Positions 9,103-18,034 of a stretch of 64,000 bases of DNA are shown in pieces. Position 1 is the first letter of the stretch, and each line of letters opens with the position of its first letter. The notes below the pieces were generated by a model. It was not told the origin of the DNA. It saw only the letters and a list, made by a program, of their open reading frames with translations, and ran no database searches. This DNA is from Oceanobacillus manasiensis (GTDB taxonomy: Bacteria > Bacillota > Bacilli > Bacillales > Amphibacillaceae), in contig NZ_CCDL010000001.1 of assembly GCF_000724085.1 (NCBI RefSeq), positions 248,001 through 312,000 on the forward strand. Direction: 5' to 3'. Made by a program: the position numbers and the translations under genes.

Positions 9103-9358
9103 AAAAAACACATCCATCCCTGTACAAGGGACGAATGTGTATATTCGTGGTTCCACCCAATTTTACAATGAACAAATACATTCATTGACTTTGGTTGCTT
9201 TAACGCAGCAATTACGGTATTGGTTACTTTGATTTCCCCAGTACAGCTCCGAGGTGGTACATTAATTTTCTGCGTTAGGAAGTTCCCAGCATGCCTTCCC
9301 TCTCTGATAACCGGTAAAATTAATGCATTTCCTCATCTACACTTTGCATAACTAATTT
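9103..9358 (-). promoter_or_regulatory. T-box riboswitch (threonine), distal
   Basis: A second copy in tandem: T-box GGGTGGAACCACG (9146-9158), terminator stem with arms 9108-9120 and 9128-9140 followed by a T-run, stem I with specifier ACC at about 9253-9258. It is very similar to the proximal copy, indicating tandem duplication. Confidence 0.92.
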
Positions 9359-9364
9359 TTATAT

Positions 9365-9393
9365 ATGCTATTACAAATATGAAAAAAAGGCAA
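9365..9393 (-). promoter_or_regulatory. Probable promoter of thrS leader
   Basis: Minus strand TTGCCT (9388-9393), 17-base spacer, TAGCAT (9365-9370), just upstream of the distal T-box. Confidence 0.4.
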
Positions 9394-9497
9394 TACCTTT
9401 TCAAGAAAATTCAAACTTACCATTCACTGTTCTTGTTTTATTTACTAGTTAAATAGGGAAAAAGTAAAAAAAGAAACCGATCCAGGAGGGGATTATA

Positions 9498-10238
9498 TTG
9501 CGTCCATGGAAAATATCCATTGTTTATCTACTATTTTTTGCTGGCATGATTTTTATAAACTATTCTGTCGGCTCACAGGTCGGCCAGGTTGCCAATCAGG
9601 ATCCAGCGCTCATCCAGCCTGCTGGTTATGCCTTTTCTATATGGGGGCTTATCTATTTACTCTTGTTCGTTTGGATTATAAAAGGCTTTTTTACATTTGA
9701 GCCAAAAGCAAATCTGTATAAAGAGCTAAAGTATATCCTTCCCCTTAATTTTGTATTGAACAGTATATGGATTGTTACCTTTACACAGCAAATGATCCTG
9801 GGATCGACAATCGTTATTCTATTGTTATTGTTTTCCCTTGTGTGGATCTATCGAAAGGTACATCAACATCCTGCAAGCAATACTTGGGACTACGCGCCTT
9901 TTTCTATTTACACGGGGTGGGTATCACTTGCAAGTATTGTAAATATCTTCACCTATGTGGAGCGTAGTGAGATGCTTTCCTTTATTGGGCTAGGGGAAGT
10001 GGGCTGGACACTAGCTGCGATAATCGGAATTAGTTTGGTTGCGATTTCATTGCTTTTATTACAACGAGATACGCTCTACCCACTCGTCTTAATTTGGACG
10101 TTTATTGCAATTCTGATCAATGTCCAACAGAACACCTTGCATTGGACACTTATCAGCAGTATTACTATAGTAAGTATTATCATTCTTTATAGTGTTTTCT
10201 CGACGCTACGAAAACGAAGGAATAGAATTTTTAGTTAA
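9498..10238 (+). CDS. TspO/MBR-like tryptophan-rich membrane protein
   Basis: A 246-residue integral membrane protein with about eight helices and the TspO-type segment PAGYAFSIWGLIYL. Ordinary TspO proteins have about 160 residues and five helices; this is the longer Bacillus-type form. The start is TTG 9498, eight bases after AGGAGGGG. It is a single gene convergent with the DUF72 gene at 10240. Substrate unknown; TspO relatives bind porphyrins. Confidence 0.75.
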   Translation: MRPWKISIVYLLFFAGMIFINYSVGSQVGQVANQDPALIQPAGYAFSIWGLIYLLLFVWIIKGFFTFEPKANLYKELKYILPLNFVLNSIWIVTFTQQMILGSTIVILLLLFSLVWIYRKVHQHPASNTWDYAPFSIYTGWVSLASIVNIFTYVERSEMLSFIGLGEVGWTLAAIIGISLVAISLLLLQRDTLYPLVLIWTFIAILINVQQNTLHWTLISSITIVSIIILYSVFSTLRKRRNRIFS

Positions 10239-10239
10239 A

Positions 10240-11088
10240 CTAAAATAAATCCATTTGTCGTGGCGCTAAGCCTTCAAATTCAATGCCTAATATTTTCTTG
10301 AAGGTCTTCGCATTGTCTGCAGCATCGCCACCCGAATTATTATTAAACAATACGACAATATCCTTTGTATGATTATTTAACTCAAGGATTCGTTCTTTCC
10401 ATTCTAATAGTTCTTGCTCATTATAGTTATATAGATAGCGAACTTCTCGCCAATTTGCGTCCTTTGGCTTATTCCAGCCATACAGATTTCGGCCATGCAT
10501 GCGTATTAAGGTCACCTTCTCATCAGTAGCAACAGGTACAATGGGAACTGACCCTTCCCCTGCTTGGGGTTCATCTACAATGGAGTGGATCCAACCTTCC
10601 TCTCGCATAAACTTAATGGTTTGGTCTCTAAACCTTTCATCGAACCAAGTCTGGTTTCGGAATTCTAATGCAACGGGGATATCGCCCATTTGCTTTTTAC
10701 AAAAACGCAAGTAATCAACATTTTCCTTCTTACAGGTAAACCATGGTGGAAATTGAAAAAGTACCATCGCTAATTTGTTTGCCTGTAAATACGGCTTTAG
10801 GGAGTCAGTAAATGCTTGAAACATCTCTGTTTTCGAGGAGAAGTGGTTTTCCTCCCCACGCTGATGTCCTGTCATCCCTTGGTATGCCTTGACAATAAAG
10901 CGAAAATTTTCCGGTGTTTCCTTCACCCATTTTTCTACATTTTTTTCTGGTTGAATGGCATAGAAAGAACTATCCACCTCTACAACAGGAAAGTGACTGC
11001 TGTATTCAGGAAGTTTATCCTTCGGTTTCGTCTGGGCTGAATATAATGCATGGTGATCTCCCCAGCCTGTTAATCCTATGTATATCAT
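10240..11088 (-). CDS. DUF72 family protein (YunF/YecE type)
   Basis: 282 residues with a predicted TIM-barrel and DUF72 motifs: IGLTGWGDH at the N-terminus, VEVDSSFYAIQ, LFQFPPWF, VALEFRNQTWF and VVLFNNNSGGDAADNA. Its length equals Bacillus YunF. The start was set at the Met at 11088, six bases after GGAGGG. Biochemical function of the family is not established; relatives sit near [4Fe-4S] protein genes in other bacteria. Confidence 0.85.
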   Translation of the reverse strand: MIYIGLTGWGDHHALYSAQTKPKDKLPEYSSHFPVVEVDSSFYAIQPEKNVEKWVKETPENFRFIVKAYQGMTGHQRGEENHFSSKTEMFQAFTDSLKPYLQANKLAMVLFQFPPWFTCKKENVDYLRFCKKQMGDIPVALEFRNQTWFDERFRDQTIKFMREEGWIHSIVDEPQAGEGSVPIVPVATDEKVTLIRMHGRNLYGWNKPKDANWREVRYLYNYNEQELLEWKERILELNNHTKDIVVLFNNNSGGDAADNAKTFKKILGIEFEGLAPRQMDLF

Positions 11089-11191
11089 CGCCATCCCTCC
11101 TAAGGATAGGATAATGCATGCAAACATGGAAAAACAAGCGGGAGGAGCCCTCTCCCTCTAACTTTGCCAAAGGATTTAAATTTCTACACAG

Positions 11192-11770
11192 TTACGCATG
11201 CTTTTGCCCTAGCTTTTCTACTCTTTTCAACCAAGTAGCCCGCTTATAATCTGCAGCATTTTTAACTGGTGTTATTTCGGTTATACGTACCTGTTTAATA
11301 CCACAAAACTTCAATACATTGCGTTTCATTACTTGATGTCCTGCACGCCGGTAAACAAAACGGTTATACCAGGATGGTGTGTCCATCGATACAATAAGGT
11401 GGGCTGTTTTCCCAGTCAGTAGTTTATCCCAAAGAGGAGAATTTTCTCGGTAACGAAAAGCAAACCCTGGCAGAAATACCCGATCAATAAATCCTTTTAA
11501 AACAGCTGGCATAGAACCCCACCATGTGGGATACACAAACACCAAATGGTTCGCCCATTTAATCCATTTCTGTGCCTTAATTAGATCTTCCTCTAATTCA
11601 GTTCGCTTTCTATATCCATATTTTAAGTTTGGTGTGAATTCTATTGTACTTAAATCAATATAGCGAACTTCTGCTGTGTCAGAAGCCCCCTCTTTATATG
11701 CCTGGGACAAACTAGCACAAAGACTTTCCGGATCTGGATGACCATTTATAATCAAAATTCTTTCTTTCAT
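11192..11770 (-). CDS. NAD(P)H dehydrogenase (quinone)-type flavodoxin-fold protein
   Basis: 192 residues of the Flavodoxin_2 family: INGHPDPESL for FMN phosphate binding, VFVYPTWWGSMPAVLKGFID and FAFRYREN. Members reduce quinones or nitro compounds with NAD(P)H by hydride transfer through FMN. The start at 11770 follows GGAGGAGG. The gene diverges from the AraC-type regulator at 11923, which may control it. Confidence 0.85.
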   Translation of the reverse strand: MKERILIINGHPDPESLCASLSQAYKEGASDTAEVRYIDLSTIEFTPNLKYGYRKRTELEEDLIKAQKWIKWANHLVFVYPTWWGSMPAVLKGFIDRVFLPGFAFRYRENSPLWDKLLTGKTAHLIVSMDTPSWYNRFVYRRAGHQVMKRNVLKFCGIKQVRITEITPVKNAADYKRATWLKRVEKLGQKHA

Positions 11771-11922
11771 TACACTTCCTCCTCCTTTTTTCAAAATATA
11801 AAATCTCCATTTACATGCTATAGTAGTGTTAATACAAAAATCATAAAATAGTTGCTGAGATAAAGGAATGATGAATTCCGCAATAAACATGGTAATATGC
11901 GCAAAGTAGAGGAGTGGTATGT

Positions 11923-12936
11923 ATGACGGCTTCAGGAGTTCCCATTTCCATGGTGTATCCAATTATAAAATCACTTCAAAGACATGGTATAAAAGAGGAG
12001 CAGCTATTCGATATGGTGGACATGAATCCTAAGCTTCTTCGTAATGTAGATGCTCGAATTAGCGCAATGGATTTAGTGAAGTTAATGCGTGCTGCAGCTG
12101 TCTACACGGAGGATGCCTTTTTCGGATTACATCAAGGAGAACAAATAAATTTTGAGGACCTAGGAGTGCTTGGCTATGTTATGTTACATTCGAAAACAAT
12201 TGGTGATGCCCTCCGCGCCTATCAACGGTATAATGTAATCTTATATAATGGATTTAACCTTGATTGGGAGATAAAAGACAACAAGCTGGAAATCCAGCTG
12301 GACTTACAGCCATATGATCATATGTCACGACATTGCATTGAGGATATGGCTAGTTCTGTCTATCACCTCACCTGCAAGCTTAGTAATCGGAAGATCCCGT
12401 TGCATTCTGTACAATTCAGCCATGAGAATCCAGGGGACGACGTGGCGGCCTATGTCTCAACCTTTGGAATTGAGACATCATTTGCAGCTGAAAAAACAGC
12501 TCTATGTATGGATAGTAAAGTTCTTGATTTTCCCGTCCTATATGCGAATCCAGAGATTTTAAGGGTGTTTGAAAAGCTAGCAAAAGAGGGTAGTGAAACG
12601 ATCACACAGGCAAATCTCTTTTCCTATCAAGTGGTAAAATGGTTAAAGGAATGTATTCCGTCATTTTTTCCTTCCCTTAATCAGACGGCTAATCATCTAG
12701 GGTTAAGCTCCCGAACGCTGCAAGCAAATCTAAAGGACGAAAACACATCATTTAGCAAGCTTTCCATTCAAGTTCGGAAAGAAATGGCAGAAAGCTATCT
12801 TGCTGATGGAAAACATTCAGTTGGGGACATCGCTTATCTCTTACATTATTCAGAACCAAGTGCTTTTCAAAATGCGTTTAAAAGCTGGACCGGAGTGTCC
12901 CCAGGTAAGTACCGGGAAAAAACTATACTAAACTAA
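11923..12936 (+). CDS. AraC-family transcriptional regulator
   Basis: 337 residues: an Arabinose_bd-type N-terminal sensing domain (about 1-210) and a C-terminal AraC double helix-turn-helix with VGDIAYLLHYSEPSAFQNAF and WTGVSPGKYR, the family signature. The start at ATG 11923 has GAGGAG eight bases upstream; a GTG at 11914 overlaps that site. It diverges from the flavodoxin-fold oxidoreductase, a common arrangement for a regulator and its target. Confidence 0.85.
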   Translation: MTASGVPISMVYPIIKSLQRHGIKEEQLFDMVDMNPKLLRNVDARISAMDLVKLMRAAAVYTEDAFFGLHQGEQINFEDLGVLGYVMLHSKTIGDALRAYQRYNVILYNGFNLDWEIKDNKLEIQLDLQPYDHMSRHCIEDMASSVYHLTCKLSNRKIPLHSVQFSHENPGDDVAAYVSTFGIETSFAAEKTALCMDSKVLDFPVLYANPEILRVFEKLAKEGSETITQANLFSYQVVKWLKECIPSFFPSLNQTANHLGLSSRTLQANLKDENTSFSKLSIQVRKEMAESYLADGKHSVGDIAYLLHYSEPSAFQNAFKSWTGVSPGKYREKTILN

Positions 12937-13021
12937 CAGAAATTTATAACGATGGGTGTTCTTACATGGTACAGTTTACTATTGTCAATCCAAGGGAATT
13001 TTTTTACTAGGAGGGATAAGT

Positions 13022-13378
13022 ATGTCTATTGTCATGCAAAGAATATATGATAAGGAAAGCCCTTTAGGAGGAAATCGGGTTCTTGTAGACAGAGTGTGGC
13101 CCCGGGGTATTTCGAAAGCAGATGCTAACCTAGATGATTGGGTAAAAGGCGTCGCACCAAGTACAGAACTAAGAAAATGGTTTAATCATGATCCTGATAA
13201 GTTTGAGAAATTCAAACAACGATATAAAGAAGAACTAGAACAGGGTAATGAGCAGCAGGAAACGCTCGAAAAACTAAAGAAAATGGCTACGAATGAAAGG
13301 CTCGTTCTATTATATGGAGCCAAAGATAAAACATATAATCACGCTATTGTGCTCAAGGAACTATTAGAAGGTGAATAA
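13022..13378 (+). CDS. DUF488 family protein (YeaO-like)
   Basis: 118 residues with DUF488 motifs LVDRVWPRGISK, WFNHDPDKFEKF and LVLLYGAKD. The start at 13022 has AGGAGGG seven bases upstream. It is followed after one base by the alkyltransferase-like gene at 13380, so they are likely co-transcribed. The family has no proven activity. Confidence 0.85.
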   Translation: MSIVMQRIYDKESPLGGNRVLVDRVWPRGISKADANLDDWVKGVAPSTELRKWFNHDPDKFEKFKQRYKEELEQGNEQQETLEKLKKMATNERLVLLYGAKDKTYNHAIVLKELLEGE

Positions 13379-13379
13379 T

Positions 13380-13676
13380 ATGAAAAACGGCTTTTTTGAA
13401 CAAGTATATGATCTCGTTTCTCAAATCCCGACAGGTAGTGTGGTTTCCTATTCACAGATTGCTAGAATGTTGGAACAACCACATAATGCTAGAGTTGTCG
13501 GCTGGGCGATGAGGCAAACACCTCCAGAACGAAATCTGCCCAGCCATCGAGTTGTAAAAAAATCTGGAGAGCTTGCTCCAGGGTTTACGAACCAGCGACA
13601 TCTCCTTGAACAGGAAGGTGTCACCTTCGACCAAAAGGGCAGGGTGCTAATGAAAGTGCACAATTGGAATCGTTAA
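13380..13676 (+). CDS. atl: Alkyltransferase-like protein (ATL), Cys replaced by Ser
   Basis: 98 residues covering the DNA-binding domain of O6-alkylguanine-DNA methyltransferase. The active-site PCHR is PSHR here (about residues 57-60), so alkyl transfer to Cys is impossible. ATL proteins bind O6-alkylguanine, flip the base and hand the lesion to nucleotide excision repair; a Ser form is known in Thermus thermophilus. The arginine finger segment ARVVGWAMRQTP is present. The start is ATG 13380 after AGAAGGTG. Confidence 0.85.
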   Translation: MKNGFFEQVYDLVSQIPTGSVVSYSQIARMLEQPHNARVVGWAMRQTPPERNLPSHRVVKKSGELAPGFTNQRHLLEQEGVTFDQKGRVLMKVHNWNR

Positions 13677-13695
13677 ACTAGGGCTTGCACACTAA

Positions 13696-13722
13696 AATGC
13701 CAGTCTGTGCACGACTGGCATT
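13696..13722. terminator. Strong hairpin after ATL gene
   Basis: Perfect 10-base stem AATGCCAGTC / GACTGGCATT with a 7-base loop, 19 bases after the stop. No clear T-run follows, so efficiency is uncertain. Confidence 0.5.
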
Positions 13723-13756
13723 GTCTCTGGTGCAGCACATTTTATAAGCGAGCTAA

Positions 13757-13882
13757 CTATAATCGCTCCGCGAGCTCTTTTATTGTTTTTTTGGACTGCT
13801 CGGCAAAATTAATGGATTCCTCATAATACATTTCTCCATCCCTAACCAAGGAGAAATCCCCCTCCTCGTTTTTATACACCAA
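13757..13882 (-). CDS. Possible 41-residue ORF or gene remnant
   Basis: An open frame read from TTG/GTG at 13882, charged and with an amphipathic C-terminus (INFAEQSKKTIKELAERL). It directly follows the HAD phosphatase gene, with a stop codon just before it and no clear ribosome site. It may be the degraded C-terminus of a former downstream gene. Confidence 0.3.
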   Translation of the reverse strand: MVYKNEEGDFSLVRDGEMYYEESINFAEQSKKTIKELAERL

Positions 13883-13894
13883 CTAATATTGCGA

Positions 13895-14530
13895 TTAGCC
13901 AAGCGAACATGTGAAATCTGAAACCTTTTTATATATTCTATCAGGCTCCCCTGTAAATTCACTAGTTTGGAATTCAGGTAGCCATTGCACGCCAATAGTA
14001 AATACGTCTGCACGCTTTCCCGCTTCGATGTCAGCGTTACTATCGCCAATAAACATTGCTTCGCTTTTCTCGATATTCAAATCTCGCAATGTATTAAGAA
14101 TACCTTCAGGATGTGGCTTTGCATTCCCTACATCATCTCCCGTAACAATGGAGTCAAACCATCCTTCATTCATTTCTAATGCTTTGAGGGAAATACCCAA
14201 GCTTGCTCTAGACTTCCCTGTGATGATTGCCAATTTATATCCGCGCTCTTTAAGCGTCTTTATCATGTCCGTAATTTCCTGGTCAGGCTTCACTAATGCT
14301 TCATGATGTTGTTCATAAATTTCAAGAAAGCGGTCAACTGCTTTCTCCTTGTCTGTATGTTGCAGGTTACCCCGAATTATTTCCGGCTCGGGAGGCCCAA
14401 ACATATTCCTTACATCTTCATCCGTCAGTTCTTTCCCGTCATACATGTGGAATACCTGTTGAAAAGCATAGTAGGCAACGGGTAATGTGTTAGCTAGTGT
14501 TCCGTCAAAATCAAATAAAATAGCTTTCAT
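13895..14530 (-). CDS. HAD-superfamily hydrolase (phosphoglycolate phosphatase/PpaX-like)
   Basis: 211 residues with all HAD motifs: DFDGTL (nucleophile Asp), IITGKSR, KPHPEG and FIGDSNADIEAG. The helical cap between motifs I and II marks subclass IA. The substrate is not predictable; close family members act on phosphoglycolate or pyrophosphate. The start was placed at the Met at 14530, where the family begins (MKAILFDFDG). It is adjacent to and co-directional with a GNAT gene. Confidence 0.85.
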   Translation of the reverse strand: MKAILFDFDGTLANTLPVAYYAFQQVFHMYDGKELTDEDVRNMFGPPEPEIIRGNLQHTDKEKAVDRFLEIYEQHHEALVKPDQEITDMIKTLKERGYKLAIITGKSRASLGISLKALEMNEGWFDSIVTGDDVGNAKPHPEGILNTLRDLNIEKSEAMFIGDSNADIEAGKRADVFTIGVQWLPEFQTSEFTGEPDRIYKKVSDFTCSLG

Positions 14531-14557
14531 AGCGGTCCACCCCTTATCCAAAATTAT

Positions 14558-15118
14558 TTACTTCCTCTTATAATCACTTCTCAGCAGAGAATACATATAT
14601 AGATCATCAAACTTCTTTCCATTAAACTCATAACTTCGTAGCAAGCCTTCCTTAATAAAACCATTTCGTTCTACTAGCTTGAGTGATGCAACGTTTGGCG
14701 GCTCGATTAATGCTTCAATGCGTTGTAAATCCATCTCACCAAACCCATATTTCAATATCGCTTCGATTGCCTCACTTGCTATACCTTTTCCCCAATATTG
14801 CTTGTCTAACTCATAGCCGATTTGGGAGCGAAAATGTTGTGCCACATAGTTTAGAAAACCAAAGCTGCCAATTACTTCATCCACCCCTTTAATTGTAATA
14901 CCCCATCTAACTCCCGTTTTTCCAGCAAATATAGAATCATACCAGGCTATTTCGCCGAGTGCCTCCTCTTCTGTTTTAAAAGGCAATAATCCGTAATGCT
15001 CCATTACATCCTTATCAGATAAATATTTCAACATACTTGCTGCATCTGTTTTATGTATTCTTCTCAATATCAAACGCTCTGTCTCTAGTACAGGGAAATC
15101 CTTTAGTATCTTCTCCAT
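14558..15118 (-). CDS. RimJ/RimL-type GNAT acetyltransferase
   Basis: 186 residues with the GNAT fold: LETERLILRRI at the start, IGYELDKQYWGKGIASEAI (acetyl-CoA loop), and VASLKLVERNGFIKEG. Such enzymes acetylate protein N-termini, antibiotics or small amines. The start at the Met at 15118 has AAAAGGAG upstream; a longer frame from 15202 has no ribosome site. It is probably in one transcript with the HAD gene. Confidence 0.85.
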   Translation of the reverse strand: MEKILKDFPVLETERLILRRIHKTDAASMLKYLSDKDVMEHYGLLPFKTEEEALGEIAWYDSIFAGKTGVRWGITIKGVDEVIGSFGFLNYVAQHFRSQIGYELDKQYWGKGIASEAIEAILKYGFGEMDLQRIEALIEPPNVASLKLVERNGFIKEGLLRSYEFNGKKFDDLYMYSLLRSDYKRK

Positions 15119-15376
15119 AACAAACTCGCTCCTTTTGACGTTCACCACCTGAAAATCCTCTCTACCGAGATAATTTTCCCACTGGTCACTATATTCTGAC
15201 ATATTAATTATATACTAATCCCGCAATGAAAGGCACCATTATAAAACCCTTCCACTCATATTCTTAACATCTTAATCCCCTGAGATTTTAAAACATGATT
15301 AAATGCTGGTTTGAATAGAATGATGAAGGGGGTTGTCCTAATAAGCGTTCATTAGAGCCTCCATAGGGGGAATCTA

Positions 15377-15988
15377 ATGACACACCTACTAGCAAAAACC
15401 ATAATCGTCATAGCTGGAGGGGCTCTTCAAGGAATGGGTATGGGGCTATTTTTGTTTCCTCATTTCATACCATCTGGTGGGGCTGGAGGGATCGCAGTAT
15501 TGTTAACCTATTGGTTCCATTTCAATACAGGGCTCGCCTTATGGCTGGTCAATGCCTCCATGCTCTTGCTTGCAGTAAAGTACCTCGGAAAAAGGGTTGC
15601 GGTCTGGACCGTCGTTGGAATAACGATGACTTCGGTATCTATTCTGTTTTTCGAACAAACTTTTATTATAGCGAATCGCAATCTATTCTTGGATTTTTTC
15701 TGTGGCTCGTTGTTACTTGGTACAGGGATAGGGCTGTTAATGCGACAAGGGGTGTCTAATGGAGGTGTTGGGGTAATTGCCCTGATTGTTTCCCATAAAA
15801 GGAGTATCTCTCCAGGGCAACCATTATTCTGGATTAATTGCTGTATTTTTATATTTACTGCAGCCGTGATCGATTGGAAAATCATCCTTCTCGCGCTTGG
15901 AAGCCAATGGATTTCTACAAGAATGGTTAACTTAATATGTCAGCTAAATTTGTACCAAAGTTATACGATCAGCTGGAGAAGGAAATAA
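15377..15988 (+). CDS. YitT/YczE-like membrane protein
   Basis: 203 residues, five to six hydrophobic helices with the YitT (DUF161) glycine-rich repeats GGALQGMGMGLF and SGGAGGIAVLL, and the second-half repeat GVSNGGVGVIALI. It lacks the C-terminal DUF2179 domain of full YitT proteins. A GGGGG ribosome site precedes ATG 15377. Transport substrate unknown. The upstream 258 bases hold no recognisable gene. Confidence 0.75.
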   Translation: MTHLLAKTIIVIAGGALQGMGMGLFLFPHFIPSGGAGGIAVLLTYWFHFNTGLALWLVNASMLLLAVKYLGKRVAVWTVVGITMTSVSILFFEQTFIIANRNLFLDFFCGSLLLGTGIGLLMRQGVSNGGVGVIALIVSHKRSISPGQPLFWINCCIFIFTAAVIDWKIILLALGSQWISTRMVNLICQLNLYQSYTISWRRK

Positions 15989-16033
15989 AGGACACCTGCT
16001 ATGTATTGCGCCCTAAATTGCCAGGCACACGGA

Positions 16034-17275
16034 TTAAAAATACGAATATCGAATTGCTGTTTTCTTTTCATCTTTCCCATCCATTCCCTTTACATGCAGT
16101 AAAAAGAAAACAAGCAAAGCTACGATAAACGTAAGAGCTGCAACCGATAGAAACATACCAGTTCTAGACCAATCCATTAAACGTGTAAACACGGGTGGGC
16201 CAAGTGCCACACCAAGAAATCGAACAGAACCGTATAAGGACGTAACAAAGCCTCGACGTTCCTTCCCTACAGCCCCCGTGATAATACTATTCACACACGG
16301 TAGTACGAGGCCAGATCCTACACTACTAATGGCCAGCACGATAAGAAAAGGAACCAGCTTTTCGAAAAAGACAAGAAGGCCATAAGACAGCGTCATGAGT
16401 GCAAGTCCAAGTACTGCTAATCGTTTCATCCTCATTAGATTCTTTCCAATTTTACTTCCCGTTATATAAGAAGTGATAACCATGACAAGTAAAGGAATTG
16501 CTAGCAGAAGACCTTTGAGGACTCCATCTATTGAGTACTTCGTCTCTAGCACATCGGAAAGAAAGAATAAGATTCCAAATAGGGTAAATAGGCAAATCCC
16601 CCCTGCAAGATAGGTCGTAAAGAGCCACCTTCCCTCGTGTTTAAAGACACTTACCAATCCTCTAACATATTTTTTAAACGGTGGCGGCGCTTGTTTGAAG
16701 CTCTTTTCTTTAATAAACAGCCATACGAGGATCAAAGATAGGAAGCTTATGATGGGAAAAGCAAAAAAGACAAAATACCAGACAGCCAGGGCGATCAAGG
16801 AGCCAAAAATAGGGGATAAAACCTTACCGAGTCCATTTGATGCTTCAAAAATCCCCAAGACTCTACTTTGTTCACCACCCTTAAACAAATCTCCAGTCAA
16901 TGCCATCGCAATTGGCGCTGTCCCAGCCGCCCCAATACCTTGTAATATCCTTCCAATTATGATCCATGTATAAGAATCCGAAAATACGGCTGCGCCCAAT
17001 CCTGCAAGTAACCCGCCCAAACCGAATAAGAACAGGGATGGAAGAATAATTGCCTTTCTTGAATAGCGATCAGAAAGATATCCTACAATCGGGATAAAGA
17101 TGGCAGCAGCAATAGAAAACACAGTGATCGTTAAACTAACCTGCATTTGTGATAGATCTAATGAGGATTTCATTTCAGGAAAAATCGGGATCAACATGGA
17201 ATTACCAAGTGTCATTATTAAGGGGATAGAACCAATTGCAAGTATTGTCATGCCCTTGTTTGCAGCCTTTACCAT
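16034..17275 (-). CDS. Major facilitator superfamily drug-type efflux transporter
   Basis: 413 residues, twelve predicted helices, with MFS motif A in loop 2-3 ([12 protein letters not shown]) and a motif C-like segment in helix 5 ([15 protein letters not shown]), as in 12-helix drug/proton antiporters. The start at ATG 17275 follows AAGGAG by seven bases. It is convergent with the YitT-like gene. Substrate not predictable. Confidence 0.85.
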   Translation of the reverse strand: MVKAANKGMTILAIGSIPLIMTLGNSMLIPIFPEMKSSLDLSQMQVSLTITVFSIAAAIFIPIVGYLSDRYSRKAIILPSLFLFGLGGLLAGLGAAVFSDSYTWIIIGRILQGIGAAGTAPIAMALTGDLFKGGEQSRVLGIFEASNGLGKVLSPIFGSLIALAVWYFVFFAFPIISFLSLILVWLFIKEKSFKQAPPPFKKYVRGLVSVFKHEGRWLFTTYLAGGICLFTLFGILFFLSDVLETKYSIDGVLKGLLLAIPLLVMVITSYITGSKIGKNLMRMKRLAVLGLALMTLSYGLLVFFEKLVPFLIVLAISSVGSGLVLPCVNSIITGAVGKERRGFVTSLYGSVRFLGVALGPPVFTRLMDWSRTGMFLSVAALTFIVALLVFFLLHVKGMDGKDEKKTAIRYSYF

Positions 17276-17302
17276 CACGTTACTCCTTCACTCTAATATC
17301 CT

Positions 17303-17797
17303 TTATTTGGTATTAATTGGTGGATACACAATCCAGCCCTTTTCCTTCGTTAGTTTTAATAGCTTCAGCTCGTATTCTTCCTTTTGTGTATTAAATTCTT
17401 CAAACATGGTACGAAGCTTCTCTTGGAAACTAATTCCGATGATATAACTAGATGTCATTCGACCCGTTACAAGCTCCTTTTGTACAAGGCCAGCAATCTC
17501 CGGGTCATTGAAGCGTGCACCAGCTGGAATATCCTGTGTTTCCACATTTGGCCGATCCGGCGGTGCGGGCGGCAGGCGAATTCCAGTCTCCTTCAACAAG
17601 GTTTCTACTTGTTGCTCTTCCTGGGTAAAACCATTTTCCAGTACGTCCTCCAATAACACCTTTAAATCGTTGTCCCCTGTATGATTAATTAAAACCTGCA
17701 TGGTGACACAAAAGCATTTTGCATTATAAAGATAGGACCAAAGATTATAGACCTCCCCTGCGTGAAGTGCCTCCTCTTCATTTCTGCTACTATGCAT
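17303..17797 (-). CDS. DUF3231 family protein, single-repeat form
   Basis: 164 residues, helical, with LHAGEVYNLWSYL near the start and GRMTSSYIIGISFQEKLR later, both DUF3231 features. Most DUF3231 proteins have two such units (about 330 residues), so this is a half-length form. The start was placed at the Met at 17797, nine bases after GGAGGT. It lies 27 bases upstream of the MFS gene and may be co-transcribed with it. Function unknown. Confidence 0.75.
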   Translation of the reverse strand: MHSSRNEEEALHAGEVYNLWSYLYNAKCFCVTMQVLINHTGDNDLKVLLEDVLENGFTQEEQQVETLLKETGIRLPPAPPDRPNVETQDIPAGARFNDPEIAGLVQKELVTGRMTSSYIIGISFQEKLRTMFEEFNTQKEEYELKLLKLTKEKGWIVYPPINTK

Positions 17798-17955
17798 ACT
17801 CATCATACCTCCCAAGGATCTAGTCGATAAATCCTTCCAATAGAATACATTCCTTCTATGTAGCTTCCCACACAGAATAAAAAATTATGTTGCGTATTAT
17901 TTTACAATGGACAGGAACCTACTTTTCATTCAAACATAGGCTAAAACCAGATAAG

Positions 17956-18004
17956 AAAAGCGCAGATCCTCTATTTGCTTGATTTTCTTCCACTACGGGC
18001 GCTG
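17956..18004. repeat. GCGC-flanked dispersed intergenic repeat, copy 1
   Basis: AAAAGCGCA (17956-17964) to GGGCGCTG (17997-18004), an imperfect inverted pair around a variable centre. The same ends occur at 51583-51663 and, degraded, at 45317-45355. Confidence 0.4.
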
Positions 18005-18034
18005 TGCAAATTTATGATAAATGAGGTTCGATCA

